Of a stretch of 64,000 nucleotides of DNA, positions 26,140 to 35,130 are shown piece after piece. The position numbers and the translations under genes were made by a program. Position 1 is the first letter of the stretch, and the number at the start of each line of letters is the position of its first letter. The stretch is taken from NCBI RefSeq assembly GCF_014199205.1, contig NZ_JACIJD010000003.1, forward strand, positions 124,001 to 188,000. Reading direction: 5' to 3'. The stretch is from Muricoccus pecuniae (lineage in GTDB: Bacteria > Pseudomonadota > Alphaproteobacteria > Acetobacterales > Acetobacteraceae). Below the pieces are notes generated by a model that was not told the origin of the DNA, did no database searches, and was given only the letters and a program-made list of their open reading frames with translations.

Positions 26140-26670
26140 ATGACACGAACCCGCAAGATCGCGCTCGCGGCCCTGGCCGTCACCCTCGGGGCCGGCGCGC
26201 TCGGCGCCACCGCCCTGCCGGCCCTGGCGCAGGAGGGGATGCGCCGCGGCGGCGACGGGCTCTTCCGTCAGGCCGATGCCGACCGGGACGGGCGCGTGAC
26301 CGCCGAGGAGGGCTGGGCCGCCCTCTCCGCGCGCTTCGCCGCCGCCGATGCCGACAAGGACGGCGGCGTGACCTGGGAGGAGTTCCGGAACTACGCGCGG
26401 GCCGAGATGGGCCGCCGTGGCGACCGTTCCGGCCCGCCCGCCGGCCGTGGCACGGCGATGGAGGAGCGGGGCGGGGGCTTCTTCCGCGCCCTCGACGCCG
26501 ACCGCGACGGGAAGGTGACGTTGGCCGAGCTGCGCCCCTTCGGCGAGGCGATGTTCCGCGCCCGCGACACGAACGGCGACAGCGCGCTGAGCCGCGAGGA
26601 GGTGCGCCCGCACCGCGCCCGCGGCGAGCGCCGCGAGCCGCGCCCGGCAGCGCCGGCCCAGCCGCAGTAA
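26140..26670 (+). CDS. Exported EF-hand calcium-binding protein
   Basis: A 176-residue protein with a signal peptide (residues 1-30, ending LPALAQ) and four EF-hand loops: DADRDGRVTAEE (46-57), DADKDGGVTWEE (70-81), DADRDGKVTLAE (119-130) and DTNGDSALSREE (143-154). The first three keep the acidic residues at positions 1, 3, 5 and 12; the fourth has Asn/Asp in order. It ends in an Arg/Pro-rich tail. The start ATG 26140 follows AAGGAGGACG. Such proteins are common in Acetobacteraceae; a role in periplasmic calcium binding is likely, the partner unknown. Confidence 0.9.
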   Translation: MTRTRKIALAALAVTLGAGALGATALPALAQEGMRRGGDGLFRQADADRDGRVTAEEGWAALSARFAAADADKDGGVTWEEFRNYARAEMGRRGDRSGPPAGRGTAMEERGGGFFRALDADRDGKVTLAELRPFGEAMFRARDTNGDSALSREEVRPHRARGERREPRPAAPAQPQ

Positions 26671-26799
26671 GGGGCCGCGTTGAGAAACGGTCGGGGGGAG
26701 CGTGCCTCTCCCTGGCCGACTCGCGCGGGCGAGGGCGGGGGTAGGCGAACCTGTCTGGGATATCGGGAATTCGGGTCTGGAACCGCCCCGTGAGGGGGG

Positions 26800-26874
26800 T
26801 GGTGGGCGCGACAGGGATTGAACCTGTGACCCTTCGCGTGTGAAGCGAATGCTCTCCCGCTGAGCTACGCGCCC
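26800..26874 (-). tRNA. tRNA-Val (anticodon CAC)
   Basis: Read on the minus strand, it folds as a cloverleaf: acceptor GGGCGCG/CGCGCCC, D-arm GTAGCTCAGCGGGAGAGC, anticodon stem TTCGC/GCGAA with loop TTCACAC (anticodon CAC, reading GUG), and T-arm with GGTTCAATCC. Discriminator A is followed by an encoded CCA (26800-26802). GUG is a major valine codon in this high-GC genome. Confidence 0.95.
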
Positions 26875-26886
26875 GGAGTGGCGCGG

Positions 26887-26915
26887 CATATCCTCCGTCG
26901 GGCCGCCGCTGTCAA
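26887..26915 (-). promoter_or_regulatory. Promoter of tRNA-Val
   Basis: On the minus strand a perfect -35 TTGACA (26910-26915) is followed by a 17-base spacer and GATATG (26887-26892), about 12 bases before the mature tRNA 5' end. The -35 and spacing are ideal, the -10 weak. Confidence 0.55.
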
Positions 26916-26980
26916 GCGGGCCCCTGGCGGAATGCGCGCGGCGACACGATCTCTCACCGGTTCGCGACGCAAGGCATGGC

Positions 26981-27790
26981 ATGACCCCCCATCGGCACGG
27001 CCGCACGGCGCTGCTCGCCCTCGCCCTCCTCGGCCCCGCGCTGCCCGCGGCGGCCCAGCCCGTCTCGGCCACCTACACCGTCCACGCGGCGGGGCTGACC
27101 CTGATGGAGCTGCAGGCGACCCTCGACATCACCGACCGCGGCTACGCCGTGGAGTTCCGCACCCGCATGCGCGGCCTCGCCTCGGCCTTCGCCAGCGGGC
27201 AGAACCTCGCCCGCGTCGAGGGGGTGTGGGAGGGCGACCGGGCGCGGCCCCGCCGCTATGTCTCCGAGGGCGTGTGGCGCGGGGAGCCCCGCCGCACGGT
27301 GGTGGAGTGGCCCGACGGCTCTCCCGTGATCCGCGTCATGGTCCCCCCCAACGAGGAGGAGCGCGAGCCCGTCTCCGAGGCGCAGCAGCGCAACACGGTG
27401 GACAGCCTCTCCGCCCTCGCCCAGCTCGTCCGCCAGGTGCGGCGGGACGGCACCTGCAACGGCGGGGTACGCGTCTATGACGGCCGCCGGCTGACCGAGA
27501 TGGCCGCCCGCACCGGCGGGCAGGAGCGCTTCCCCCCGGCGCGGGACGAGTGGTCCGGCACCGCGCTCCGCTGCAATTTCGAGGGGCGCTACATGGCGGG
27601 CTACCGCAAGGGCGAGGATGTCGAGGCCGCGCGGCGGCCCCAGACGGGCACGGCCTGGCTCGGACAGCCGGCGCCGGGGCTGCCCGTGGTGCCGGTGCGG
27701 GTCGAGCATGCCAGCCGCTGGCTCGGCACGCTCACCATGCGCCTCGCCAGCGCCGGGCCGCCGGGGCAGCTCCGCTCGGCCAGCAACTAG
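26981..27790 (+). CDS. DUF3108-family exported protein
   Basis: A 269-residue protein with a signal peptide (TALLALALLGPALPAAAQ). The opening of the mature chain (VSATYTVHAAGLTLMELQATLDI) matches the beta-rich DUF3108 family. A later block, DGTCNGGVRVYDGRRLTEM, is also characteristic. The family is conserved in Proteobacteria and found in the periplasm; its function is not established. It is convergent with gph, with only 10 bp between the stops. Confidence 0.8.
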   Translation: MTPHRHGRTALLALALLGPALPAAAQPVSATYTVHAAGLTLMELQATLDITDRGYAVEFRTRMRGLASAFASGQNLARVEGVWEGDRARPRRYVSEGVWRGEPRRTVVEWPDGSPVIRVMVPPNEEEREPVSEAQQRNTVDSLSALAQLVRQVRRDGTCNGGVRVYDGRRLTEMAARTGGQERFPPARDEWSGTALRCNFEGRYMAGYRKGEDVEAARRPQTGTAWLGQPAPGLPVVPVRVEHASRWLGTLTMRLASAGPPGQLRSASN

Positions 27791-27800
27791 GGCGGCCGGC

Positions 27801-28463
27801 TCAGCCGGGCAGCAGCCCCGCCAGCATGCCCGCCAGGATCTTGGGCAGGTCGGCCGGCGCGGCGGCGACCGGCGCGCCCTCGGCCATCTCCGGCCCGCCA
27901 TAGCCCCAGGCGGCGAAGACCGCCGCGATCCCGGCCGCCTTCGCCGCGCGGGTGTCGTTGTGGTGGTCCCCGATCAGCACGGCGCGGGAGGGCTCCGCCC
28001 CCATCCGCGCCAGGATGCCCAGGGGGTGGCCGGGATGCGGCTTGCGGACGGGAAAGCTGTCCCCGCCGCCCACGGCCTCCAGCAGGGGGGAGAGGCCCTG
28101 GTCGTCGAGGATGATCCGCGCGGCCTTCTCCGGCTTGTTCGTGCAGACCGCGAGCCGCCAGCCCCCGGCCTTCAGCGCCGCCAGGGCCTCGGGGATGCCG
28201 GGGAAGGGGCGGGTCTCGTCCGCCGCATGGGCCTCGTAATCCGCCAGGAACTCGGCCACGAGCCCGGGCGAGTCCGCCAGGGTCCGCGCCGCGCAGGCGC
28301 GCTGGATGAGCACCGGCACCCCGTCCCCGATCATGAGCCGCACCTCCTCCCGGCTGAAGCCGGGGCGGCCATGGGCGGCCATCAGCCGATCCAGCGCGGC
28401 GTGGATGTCGGGCGCGCTGTCCAGCAGCGTGCCGTCGAGGTCGAAGAGGGCGATGCGGTCCAT
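27801..28463 (-). CDS. gph: HAD-family phosphoglycolate phosphatase
   Basis: A 220-residue HAD hydrolase. Motif I is DLDGTLLDSAPD with the Asp nucleophile near residue 8, the cap domain follows, motif II is around VCTNKPEKAA, and the C-terminal acidic motif is GDHHNDTRAAKAAG. This matches Gph, which removes 2-phosphoglycolate. Note that the usual motif IV GD(S/T)xxD is here GDHHND. The start at 28463 is the residue before RIALFDLDG; the upstream in-frame extension to 28784 overlaps glmU on the other strand and is rejected. Divergent from glmU. Confidence 0.88.
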   Translation of the reverse strand: MDRIALFDLDGTLLDSAPDIHAALDRLMAAHGRPGFSREEVRLMIGDGVPVLIQRACAARTLADSPGLVAEFLADYEAHAADETRPFPGIPEALAALKAGGWRLAVCTNKPEKAARIILDDQGLSPLLEAVGGGDSFPVRKPHPGHPLGILARMGAEPSRAVLIGDHHNDTRAAKAAGIAAVFAAWGYGGPEMAEGAPVAAAPADLPKILAGMLAGLLPG

Positions 28464-28557
28464 GCGCGCCCCCATGCCACCGCGGGTTACAGCCGGCAAC
28501 GAAGCTTGAGGCGCGGCGGCCCTTGCGGCGGGGGCCGGGCTGGGGCTTATCCACCCC

Positions 28558-29892
28558 ATGCAAAGGGCCGCCATCCTCCTCGCCGCCGGTCTGGGCACCC
28601 GGATGCGATCATCCCTGCCCAAGGCCATGCACCCCATCGCGGGGCGCCCGATGCTCAACCACCTCATCGCCGCCTGCGAGGAGGCCTTCGACCGCATCGT
28701 GGTCGTCACCGGCCCGGACATGCCCGCGCTGGAGCGCGCCGCCGCCCCGCACGCGACGGTGGTGCAGAGGGAGCGGCTGGGCACGGGCCACGCCGCCCTC
28801 CAGGCCGCGCCCGCGCTGGAGGGCTTCGAGGGGGACGTCGCCGTCCTCTACGCCGACAACCCGCTGATCCCCGCCGCCACGCTGCGCCGGCTTCTTGCCG
28901 CGCGGGAAGGGGCGGACCTCGCCCTGCTCGCCATGCGCCCGGCTGATCCCGCGCGCTACGGCCGCGTGATTCCGCATGAGGACGGCGGCATCGCCCGCGT
29001 GACGGAGTGGAAGGACGCGACGGAGGCGGAGCGCGCGATCACGCTCTGCAACGTGGGCGTCATCTGCGCCGCCGCGCCCCGCCTCTTCGCCTGGCTCCGC
29101 GCCTTGCGGAACGACAACGCCGCCGGGGAGTACTACCTGACGGACACGGTCGCCGCCGCCCGCGCCGAGGGCTTCCGGGCCGTCGCCGTGGAGGCCGACG
29201 AGGCGGAGTGCCGCGGCATCAACTCCCGCATTGAGCTCGCCGCCGCCGAGGCCGCCGTGCAGGCCGCGCTGCGCGAGCGCGCCATGGCCGGCGGCGCCAC
29301 GCTGGTCCGCCCGGAGAGCGTCACCCTCTCCTGGGACACCGTCATCGGACAGGACGTGACGATCGGCCCCGACGTGTTCATCGGCCCCGGCGTGACGATC
29401 GAGGACGAGGTGAGGGTCCACGCCTTCTCCCACCTGGAGGCCTGCACCCTGCGATCAGGCGCGACCATCGGCCCCTTCGCGCGGCTGCGCCCGGGCACCG
29501 AGATCGGCGCGGGTGCGCGGGTCGGGAACTTCGTGGAGCTGAAGGCCGCCGTGCTGGGGGAGGGCGCGAAGGCGAACCACCTCTCCTACATCGGCGACGC
29601 CACCGTGGGCGCCCGCAGCAACATCGGCGCGGGCACCGTCACCGGCAACTACGACGGCTTCGGCAAGTACCGCACGGTGGTGGGAGAGGGGGTGTTCATC
29701 GGCTCCAACGCCACCCTCGTCGCCCCGCTGACGCTGGGGGACGGCGCCTTCGTGGCGGCAGGCTCGACCATCGCTGCCGATGTCGCGCCGGATGCCATGG
29801 CCTTCGGCCGCGCCCGGCAGGAAAACAAGGAGGGCCGCGCTGCCGCCTTCCGCGCAGAGCGTCGTCCCGTGGCGAAAAAGGAGAAGCCCTGA
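28558..29892 (+). CDS. glmU: Bifunctional GlmU (GlcN-1-P acetyltransferase / UDP-GlcNAc pyrophosphorylase)
   Basis: A 444-residue GlmU that makes UDP-GlcNAc for peptidoglycan and lipid A. The N-terminal nucleotidyltransferase has the LAAGLGTRMRSSLPK signature (residues 8-22). The C-terminal half is a left-handed beta-helix with hexapeptide repeats (IGPDVFIGPGVTIEDEV) and the acetyltransferase site around NYDGFGKYRT. The length is normal (about 450). The start is ATG 28558 close to the window-visible divergent gph. glmS starts 1 base after its stop, so both enzymes of the pathway are co-expressed. Confidence 0.95.
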   Translation: MQRAAILLAAGLGTRMRSSLPKAMHPIAGRPMLNHLIAACEEAFDRIVVVTGPDMPALERAAAPHATVVQRERLGTGHAALQAAPALEGFEGDVAVLYADNPLIPAATLRRLLAAREGADLALLAMRPADPARYGRVIPHEDGGIARVTEWKDATEAERAITLCNVGVICAAAPRLFAWLRALRNDNAAGEYYLTDTVAAARAEGFRAVAVEADEAECRGINSRIELAAAEAAVQAALRERAMAGGATLVRPESVTLSWDTVIGQDVTIGPDVFIGPGVTIEDEVRVHAFSHLEACTLRSGATIGPFARLRPGTEIGAGARVGNFVELKAAVLGEGAKANHLSYIGDATVGARSNIGAGTVTGNYDGFGKYRTVVGEGVFIGSNATLVAPLTLGDGAFVAAGSTIAADVAPDAMAFGRARQENKEGRAAAFRAERRPVAKKEKP

Positions 29893-29893
29893 G

Positions 29894-31717
29894 ATGTGCG
29901 GGATCGTCGGCGTCGTCGGCAAGGAGGGCGCGGCGCCGCGCCTGCTGGAGGCGCTGCGCCGCCTGGAATACCGGGGCTATGACAGCGCGGGCATCGCGAC
30001 CCTGGTGAACGGCCATATCGACCGCCGCCGCGCCGAGGGAAAGCTCGGCAACCTGGCCGATGTGCTGGAGCGGGACCCGCTGCCCGGCACCACCGGCATC
30101 GGCCACACGCGCTGGGCCACGCACGGCGCCCCGACCACGCGCAACGCCCATCCGCACGGCACGGCGCGCGTCTCGGTCGTGCACAACGGCATCATCGAGA
30201 ACCACGCCGAGCTGCGCGCCGAGCTGGAGGCGGAGGGCGCGGAGTTCGAGACGGAGACGGATACCGAGACCTTCGCCCGCCTCGTCGATCATCTCCTCGC
30301 CCGCGGGGAGGAGCCGGAGGCCGCCTTCTCCGGCGCGCTGAAGCGGGTCCACGGCGCCTTCGCCCTGGCCGCCATCTTCGCCGGCCACCCGCGCAAGCTG
30401 CTCGCCGCGCGGCAGGGCGCGCCGCTGGCCATCGGCTACGGCGAGGGCGAGATGTTCGTCGGCTCCGACGCCCTGGCGCTCGCCCCGCTGACTCGCCGCA
30501 TCGCCTATCTGGAAGAGGGCGACTGGGCCGTGGTCAGCGACCACGACGCGGAGGTCTTCGACGCGGCGGGCGCGCCGGCCACGCGCGCCGTCAGGACCAC
30601 CGCCTTCTCCGGCGCCGCCATCGGCAAGGGCAACTACCGCCACTTCATGGAGAAGGAGCTGCACGAGCACCCCGCGGTGATCGGCGACACGCTCCGCCAG
30701 TATATCGACCCCGCCACGCGCGCCGTCGCCCGCCCCGCGCTGCCCTTCGATCCCGCGACGCTGCCGCGCCTCTGGCTCTCGGGCTGCGGCTCCGCCTTCC
30801 TCGTCTGCAACACCGCGCGCTACTGGTTCGAGACGCTCGCCCGCCTGCCCACGGATTGCGACGTGGCGAGCGAGCTGCGCTACCGCGACCCGCCGCTCAC
30901 CGAGGGCGGCGCGGCCATGTTCGTCTCCCAGTCCGGCGAGACGGCGGACAACCTCGCCGCGATGAAGATGCTGAGGGGCGGCGGCCAATCCCTCGTCTCC
31001 GTCGTGAACGTGCCGGAGAGCACCATGTCGCGCGAGAGCGACGCGACGCTGATGACGGTGGCCGGGCCCGAGATCAGCGTGGCCTCCACCAAGGCCTTCA
31101 CCGCCCAGCTCTCCGTCATGGCCTGCCTCGCGCTAAACTTCGCCCGCAGCCGAGGCGCGATCGACGCCGCCGAGGAGGCGCGGCTGACGGCCGCGCTGCT
31201 GGAGGTGCCCGAGCACGCGGCGAAGCTGCTGGACGCCAGCGCCGAGATCGAGGCGGTGGCCGCCGAGATCAGGGATGCGCGCGACGTGCTCTTCCTCGGC
31301 CGCGGCAGCCTCTTTCCCATCGCGATGGAGGGGGCGCTGAAGCTGAAGGAGATCTCCTACATCCATGCCGAGGGCTATGCCGCCGGCGAGATGAAGCACG
31401 GGCCGATCGCGCTGATCGACGCCGCCGTGCCCGTGATCTCCCTCTGCCCCTCGGGGCCCCTCTTCGAGAAGACCGCCTCCAACCTTCAGGAGGCCGCGGC
31501 GCGCGGCGGCCGCATCATCGCCTTCACGGATGAGGAAGGCGCGCCCGCGCTGCGCCGCTTCGCCTCACGCGTGGTGGTGGTGCCGAAGGTCGATCCCTTC
31601 GTCGCCCCCATCCTGCACGCCATCCCCGTGCAGCTGCTGGCCTATCACGTCGCGGTGCTGAAGGGCACGGATGTGGACCAGCCGCGCAACCTGGCCAAGG
31701 CGGTGACGGTGGAGTGA
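29894..31717 (+). CDS. glmS: Glutamine--fructose-6-phosphate aminotransferase
   Basis: A 607-residue GlmS that makes glucosamine-6-phosphate from fructose-6-phosphate and glutamine, the entry step to UDP-GlcNAc. The chain opens MCGIVGVVG with the Cys nucleophile at residue 2 after Met removal. The glutaminase domain (GHTRWATHG, HNGIIENH) and two SIS sugar isomerase domains (SQSGETADNLAA, GRGSLFPIAMEGALKLKE) follow. It ends with the conserved DVDQPRNLAKAVTVE tail. The ribosome-binding site AAGGAGAAG lies in the end of glmU. No glmS ribozyme is seen upstream. Confidence 0.96.
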   Translation: MCGIVGVVGKEGAAPRLLEALRRLEYRGYDSAGIATLVNGHIDRRRAEGKLGNLADVLERDPLPGTTGIGHTRWATHGAPTTRNAHPHGTARVSVVHNGIIENHAELRAELEAEGAEFETETDTETFARLVDHLLARGEEPEAAFSGALKRVHGAFALAAIFAGHPRKLLAARQGAPLAIGYGEGEMFVGSDALALAPLTRRIAYLEEGDWAVVSDHDAEVFDAAGAPATRAVRTTAFSGAAIGKGNYRHFMEKELHEHPAVIGDTLRQYIDPATRAVARPALPFDPATLPRLWLSGCGSAFLVCNTARYWFETLARLPTDCDVASELRYRDPPLTEGGAAMFVSQSGETADNLAAMKMLRGGGQSLVSVVNVPESTMSRESDATLMTVAGPEISVASTKAFTAQLSVMACLALNFARSRGAIDAAEEARLTAALLEVPEHAAKLLDASAEIEAVAAEIRDARDVLFLGRGSLFPIAMEGALKLKEISYIHAEGYAAGEMKHGPIALIDAAVPVISLCPSGPLFEKTASNLQEAAARGGRIIAFTDEEGAPALRRFASRVVVVPKVDPFVAPILHAIPVQLLAYHVAVLKGTDVDQPRNLAKAVTVE

Positions 31718-31721
31718 CCGG

Positions 31722-31754
31722 GCCGGGGAGATGGCCGCAACGGCCACTCCCGGC
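31722..31754 (+). terminator. Hairpin after glmS, terminator-like
   Basis: A long GC stem GCCGGGGAGaTGGCCG / CGGCCACTCCCGGC with small bulges and a CAA loop starts 4 bases past the glmS stop. No T-run follows, so it could also stabilise the mRNA end. Confidence 0.4.
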
Positions 31755-31834
31755 GCCCGTTGAGGCCGGATGGTTCAGACCCGCCTCCCGCCCGTCCCGG
31801 GCCTCCCCTGCCAAGTCCCCGGAGGGCCGGCGGC

Positions 31835-32464
31835 GTGACCGGCCTGCCCGAGCTGCCGGCGGAGGCCTTCCGCAAGGCCGATCCCTCGCCGGACACCCTG
31901 TTCTACCGCGAGCCCCGCTTCGTCACCCATATCGACGACGCCGCGGTCGCCGCCGTCACCGCCCTGTACCGCGAGATCCTGCCGCCGGGCGGGGTGGTCC
32001 TCGACCTCATGGGCAGCTGGGTGAGCCACCTGCCGCCGGAGGTCGCCTATGGCGAGGTGATCGGCCACGGCATGAACGCGGAGGAGCTGGCCGCCAACCC
32101 GCGCCTGGGCCGCTGGTTCGTCCAGGACCTCAACGCGGCCCCCGCCCTGCCGCTGGAGACGGACAGCCTGGACGCCGCGGCGATCTGCGTCTCGATCCAG
32201 TACCTCCAGGACCCCGTGCCCGTGCTGCGGGAAGTGGCGCGCGCCCTGCGGCCGGGCGCGCCGCTCGTGATCACCTTCTCCAACCGCTGCTTCCCGACCA
32301 AGGCCGTCGCGATCTGGCAGGCGCTGGGGGAGGGCGACCATGCCCGGCTCGTCGCCCTCTACCTCGAGCGGGCCGGCTTCGGGGCGGTGGAGGCGCGCAC
32401 CCTCCTCGACGGAAGGCGGAGCGACCCGCTCCGGGCCGTCATCGGCCGCGCGCCGCCGGGCTGA
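31835..32464 (+). CDS. SAM-dependent methyltransferase (type 11-like)
   Basis: A 209-residue class I methyltransferase-like protein. The motif I region reads VVLDLMGSWVSHL, where the usual DxGxG glycine pattern is replaced by DLMGS. A GHGMNAEELAANP block and a motif IV-like AAICVSIQYLQDPVPVL follow, and LRPGAPLVITFSNRCFP is the post-motif strand. The start is GTG 31835 behind GGAGGG (31821-31826); the open frame continues upstream without another good site. The substrate is unknown. Confidence 0.75.
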   Translation: MTGLPELPAEAFRKADPSPDTLFYREPRFVTHIDDAAVAAVTALYREILPPGGVVLDLMGSWVSHLPPEVAYGEVIGHGMNAEELAANPRLGRWFVQDLNAAPALPLETDSLDAAAICVSIQYLQDPVPVLREVARALRPGAPLVITFSNRCFPTKAVAIWQALGEGDHARLVALYLERAGFGAVEARTLLDGRRSDPLRAVIGRAPPG

Positions 32465-32622
32465 GCCCGCGCGCGGGACGGCTGCCCGCCGGCGCTTCCC
32501 CCCCCTGCCAGCCCCGCCGCGGATCGGCCGGAGCTCTCGTCCGTGCGACTCCCCGGCCCGTCCGGGATGACATCGCCGGCCAGCAGGCCCATCCTCGGCA
32601 GGCCAAGCCCAAGGAGCCCCCC

Positions 32623-34095
32623 ATGCTCGACACCGCCGCCAAGCTCGTCCTGAAAGACCCCGACCTTTTCCGGCAGGCCAACCGCGTCGGCGCCGGATGG
32701 GTGCAGGCCGCCTCCGGCAAGACGATCGCCGTGCGGAACCCCGCCACGGGGGAGGTGATCGGCCAGGTTCCCTCCCTCTCGCGGGAGGAGGTGCGCGGCG
32801 CGATCGAGGCCGCCCATGCCGCGCAGCCCGCCTGGCGCGCGCTGCTGGCGAAGGAGCGCGCGGCCATCCTGCGCCGCCTCTTCACCCTGATGATGGAGAA
32901 CGTGGACGACCTCGCCGCCATCATGACGGCCGAGCAGGGCAAGCCGCTCACGGAGTCCAAGGGCGAGATCGCCTACGCCGCCTCCTTCATCGAGTGGTTC
33001 GCCGAGGAGGGGAAGCGGATCTACGGCGACACCATCCCGACCTTCAAGCAGGGCAGCCGCATCCTGGTGATGAAGGAGCCGATCGGCGTCTTCGCCGCCA
33101 TCACCCCCTGGAACTTCCCGGCCGCCATGATCACCCGCAAGGCCGGGCCGGGCTGGGCCGCGGGCTGCACCGGGGTGATCCGCCCGGCCTCGCAGACGCC
33201 CTTCTCGGCGCTCGCCATCGCCGTGCTGGCCGAGCGCGCGGGCATGCCGCCGGGCGTGTGCAACGTCGTCACCGGCTCGGCCCGTGAGCAGGGGGAGGAG
33301 CTGTCCACCAACCCCATGGTCCGCAAGCTCTCCTTCACCGGCAGCACGGAGGTCGGGCGCGTCCTGCTCCAGCAGGCGGCGGGAACCATCAAGAAGACGA
33401 GCATGGAGCTCGGCGGCAACGCGGCCTTCCTCGTCTTCGACGACGCCGACCTCGACGCGGCGGTGACGGGCGCCATGGCATCCAAGTTCCGCAACACCGG
33501 CCAGACCTGCGTCTGCGCCAACCGCATCTTCGTGCAGGAGGGCGTCTATGACGCCTTCGCCGAGAAGCTGAAGGGGGCGGTGGAGGCGCTGCGCGTCGGC
33601 AACGGCATGGAATCCGGCGTCACCCAGGGCCCGCTCATCAATGCCGACGCCGTGGCCAAGGTGGAGGAGCACATCGCGGACGCGACCGCGGGCGGGGCGA
33701 AGGTGCTGACCGGCGGCAAGCGCCACGCGCTGGGCGGCAACTTCTTCGAGCCCACCATCCTCACGGACGTGCCCACCACGGCTAAGGTGCTGAGCGAGGA
33801 GACCTTCGGCCCCATGGCGCCCCTCATCCGCTTCCGCACGGAGGAGGAGGGCATCCGCCTGGCGAACGACACCGAGTTCGGCCTCGCCGCCTATTTCTAC
33901 GCCCGCGACGTCGGCCGCATCTTCCGCGTGGCCGAGGCGCTGGAGAGCGGCATCATCGGCATCAACGAGGGCATCATCAGCAGCGAGGTCGCGCCCTTCG
34001 GCGGCGTGAAGGAGAGCGGGCTGGGCCGCGAGGGCAGCAAGTACGGGATCGAGGACTACCTGGAGATCAAGTACCTCCTCATCGGCGGGGTGTGA
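32623..34095 (+). CDS. gabD: NAD(P)-dependent succinate-semialdehyde dehydrogenase
   Basis: A 490-residue aldehyde dehydrogenase of the GabD group, oxidising succinate semialdehyde to succinate in the GABA route. Asn164 (PWNFPAAM), the general base Glu262 (MELGGN) and the nucleophile Cys296 (GQTCVCANR) are in place. The usual cofactor-binding lysine of the KPA motif is an arginine here (GVIRPAS, Arg187). AAGGAG at about 32611 supports ATG 32623. No GABA aminotransferase is nearby. Specificity is inferred from similarity. Confidence 0.88.
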   Translation: MLDTAAKLVLKDPDLFRQANRVGAGWVQAASGKTIAVRNPATGEVIGQVPSLSREEVRGAIEAAHAAQPAWRALLAKERAAILRRLFTLMMENVDDLAAIMTAEQGKPLTESKGEIAYAASFIEWFAEEGKRIYGDTIPTFKQGSRILVMKEPIGVFAAITPWNFPAAMITRKAGPGWAAGCTGVIRPASQTPFSALAIAVLAERAGMPPGVCNVVTGSAREQGEELSTNPMVRKLSFTGSTEVGRVLLQQAAGTIKKTSMELGGNAAFLVFDDADLDAAVTGAMASKFRNTGQTCVCANRIFVQEGVYDAFAEKLKGAVEALRVGNGMESGVTQGPLINADAVAKVEEHIADATAGGAKVLTGGKRHALGGNFFEPTILTDVPTTAKVLSEETFGPMAPLIRFRTEEEGIRLANDTEFGLAAYFYARDVGRIFRVAEALESGIIGINEGIISSEVAPFGGVKESGLGREGSKYGIEDYLEIKYLLIGGV

Positions 34096-34126
34096 CGAGG
34101 GGCGGCGCCCGCCGCCTCTCCCCCTC

Positions 34127-34963
34127 TCACATCCGCAGCATCGCCCGGGCTTCCTCGACGGGAAGCCCGGTCGAGCTCTGCAGCACCACGAAATGGCCGG
34201 GGCCGGCCAGGGCGCGGTCCAGGCTCCAGCCCTCGATCCCGTGCGCCCGCCAGATGCTGCGCGGGACGAAGTGGCGGAACCGCTCGGGCAGGGAGTGATA
34301 CCGCTCCAGCAGCCCGGCCTGGCGCAGGAAGTGCCAGTAGAGCGTGTACTCCGTCCATCTCAGCCCGTCCCGGTGCTGGTCGGCCAGCACGCGCTGCCAG
34401 TCGCCGTGCCGCGCCTCCAGGAAGGCGGCCATCGCCCCGACGCCCTCGGTGGAGAGGACGGAGGGGGTCACGTCCATGGTGGTGTCGTAGTCCATTGGCG
34501 TGCCCAGCAGCTCCGCCGCGGCGTTGCACCAGGCGTCGTCGGGCTTGATCCCCTTCCTCTGCACCGCGGCCCGCCCGCCCTGCACCGCCTCCGCCACGCC
34601 CCATTCCCGCACCAGCGCCACATCCGCGTCGAGGGTGAGGTAGAAGGGGGAAGGGCAGTGCCGCGCGAAGGCCAGCTTCGCCAGCATCTGCCGCACCGTG
34701 CCCCGCACCGCCGGGTCGGCCTGGACCGATGGCGCGAGCACGGCCGAATCCGCCAGGAACTCGGGCTGCAGGGTCTCGCTCGCGAAGCCCCGATAGGCGT
34801 CCCGCACCGGGCCCAGCGCGTCGTCGGGGCAGATGACGAACAGCCGCAGCCGGTCCCGGCAGAAGCGCCCGAAGGAGTCGAGAAGGATCCCCGCCCGCTC
34901 GATGTCGTTGTTCCGGGCCGAGAGCGTCAGCATGGCGGCGAGCGGCGCCGGGGCCTCGTTCAT
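34127..34963 (-). CDS. DUF6492-like / putative GT-A glycosyltransferase
   Basis: A 278-residue soluble protein. LFVICPDDALGPV and FYLTLDADVALV (a DxD-type metal site) are typical of GT-A nucleotide-sugar-binding folds. The overall pattern, including AWCNAAAELLG and a WTEYTLYWHFL segment, resembles the DUF6492 family, often found as lone glycosyltransferase-like genes. The start ATG 34963 was accepted from the domain fit. No polysaccharide genes flank it. The activity is an inference. Confidence 0.6.
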   Translation of the reverse strand: MNEAPAPLAAMLTLSARNNDIERAGILLDSFGRFCRDRLRLFVICPDDALGPVRDAYRGFASETLQPEFLADSAVLAPSVQADPAVRGTVRQMLAKLAFARHCPSPFYLTLDADVALVREWGVAEAVQGGRAAVQRKGIKPDDAWCNAAAELLGTPMDYDTTMDVTPSVLSTEGVGAMAAFLEARHGDWQRVLADQHRDGLRWTEYTLYWHFLRQAGLLERYHSLPERFRHFVPRSIWRAHGIEGWSLDRALAGPGHFVVLQSSTGLPVEEARAMLRM

Positions 34964-35130
34964 GGATTGCGCTCAACCCGTGCCGTGGGGGCAGCATTCT
35001 GCCCGGTGCGGGGCAGGGCGGGAAGCTCGGGCCGCCCGTGGCGGCAGGCCGCGCCCGCCCTCGCCATCCAGCGGTCGCCCTGGCAGGATCGCGGCCCGAC
35101 GGCTCCGGCGCCAGGAGCCCCTGGGATGGC

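Larger units (their letters stand above)
26671..26980. other. Intergenic stretch with one tRNA gene
   Basis: No protein gene is seen between the EF-hand gene and the DUF3108 gene. The stretch holds the minus-strand tRNA-Val and its promoter. A short hairpin CCCC/GGGG around 26787-26798, just past the tRNA 3' end, could help end its transcript but lacks a T-run. Confidence 0.6.
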
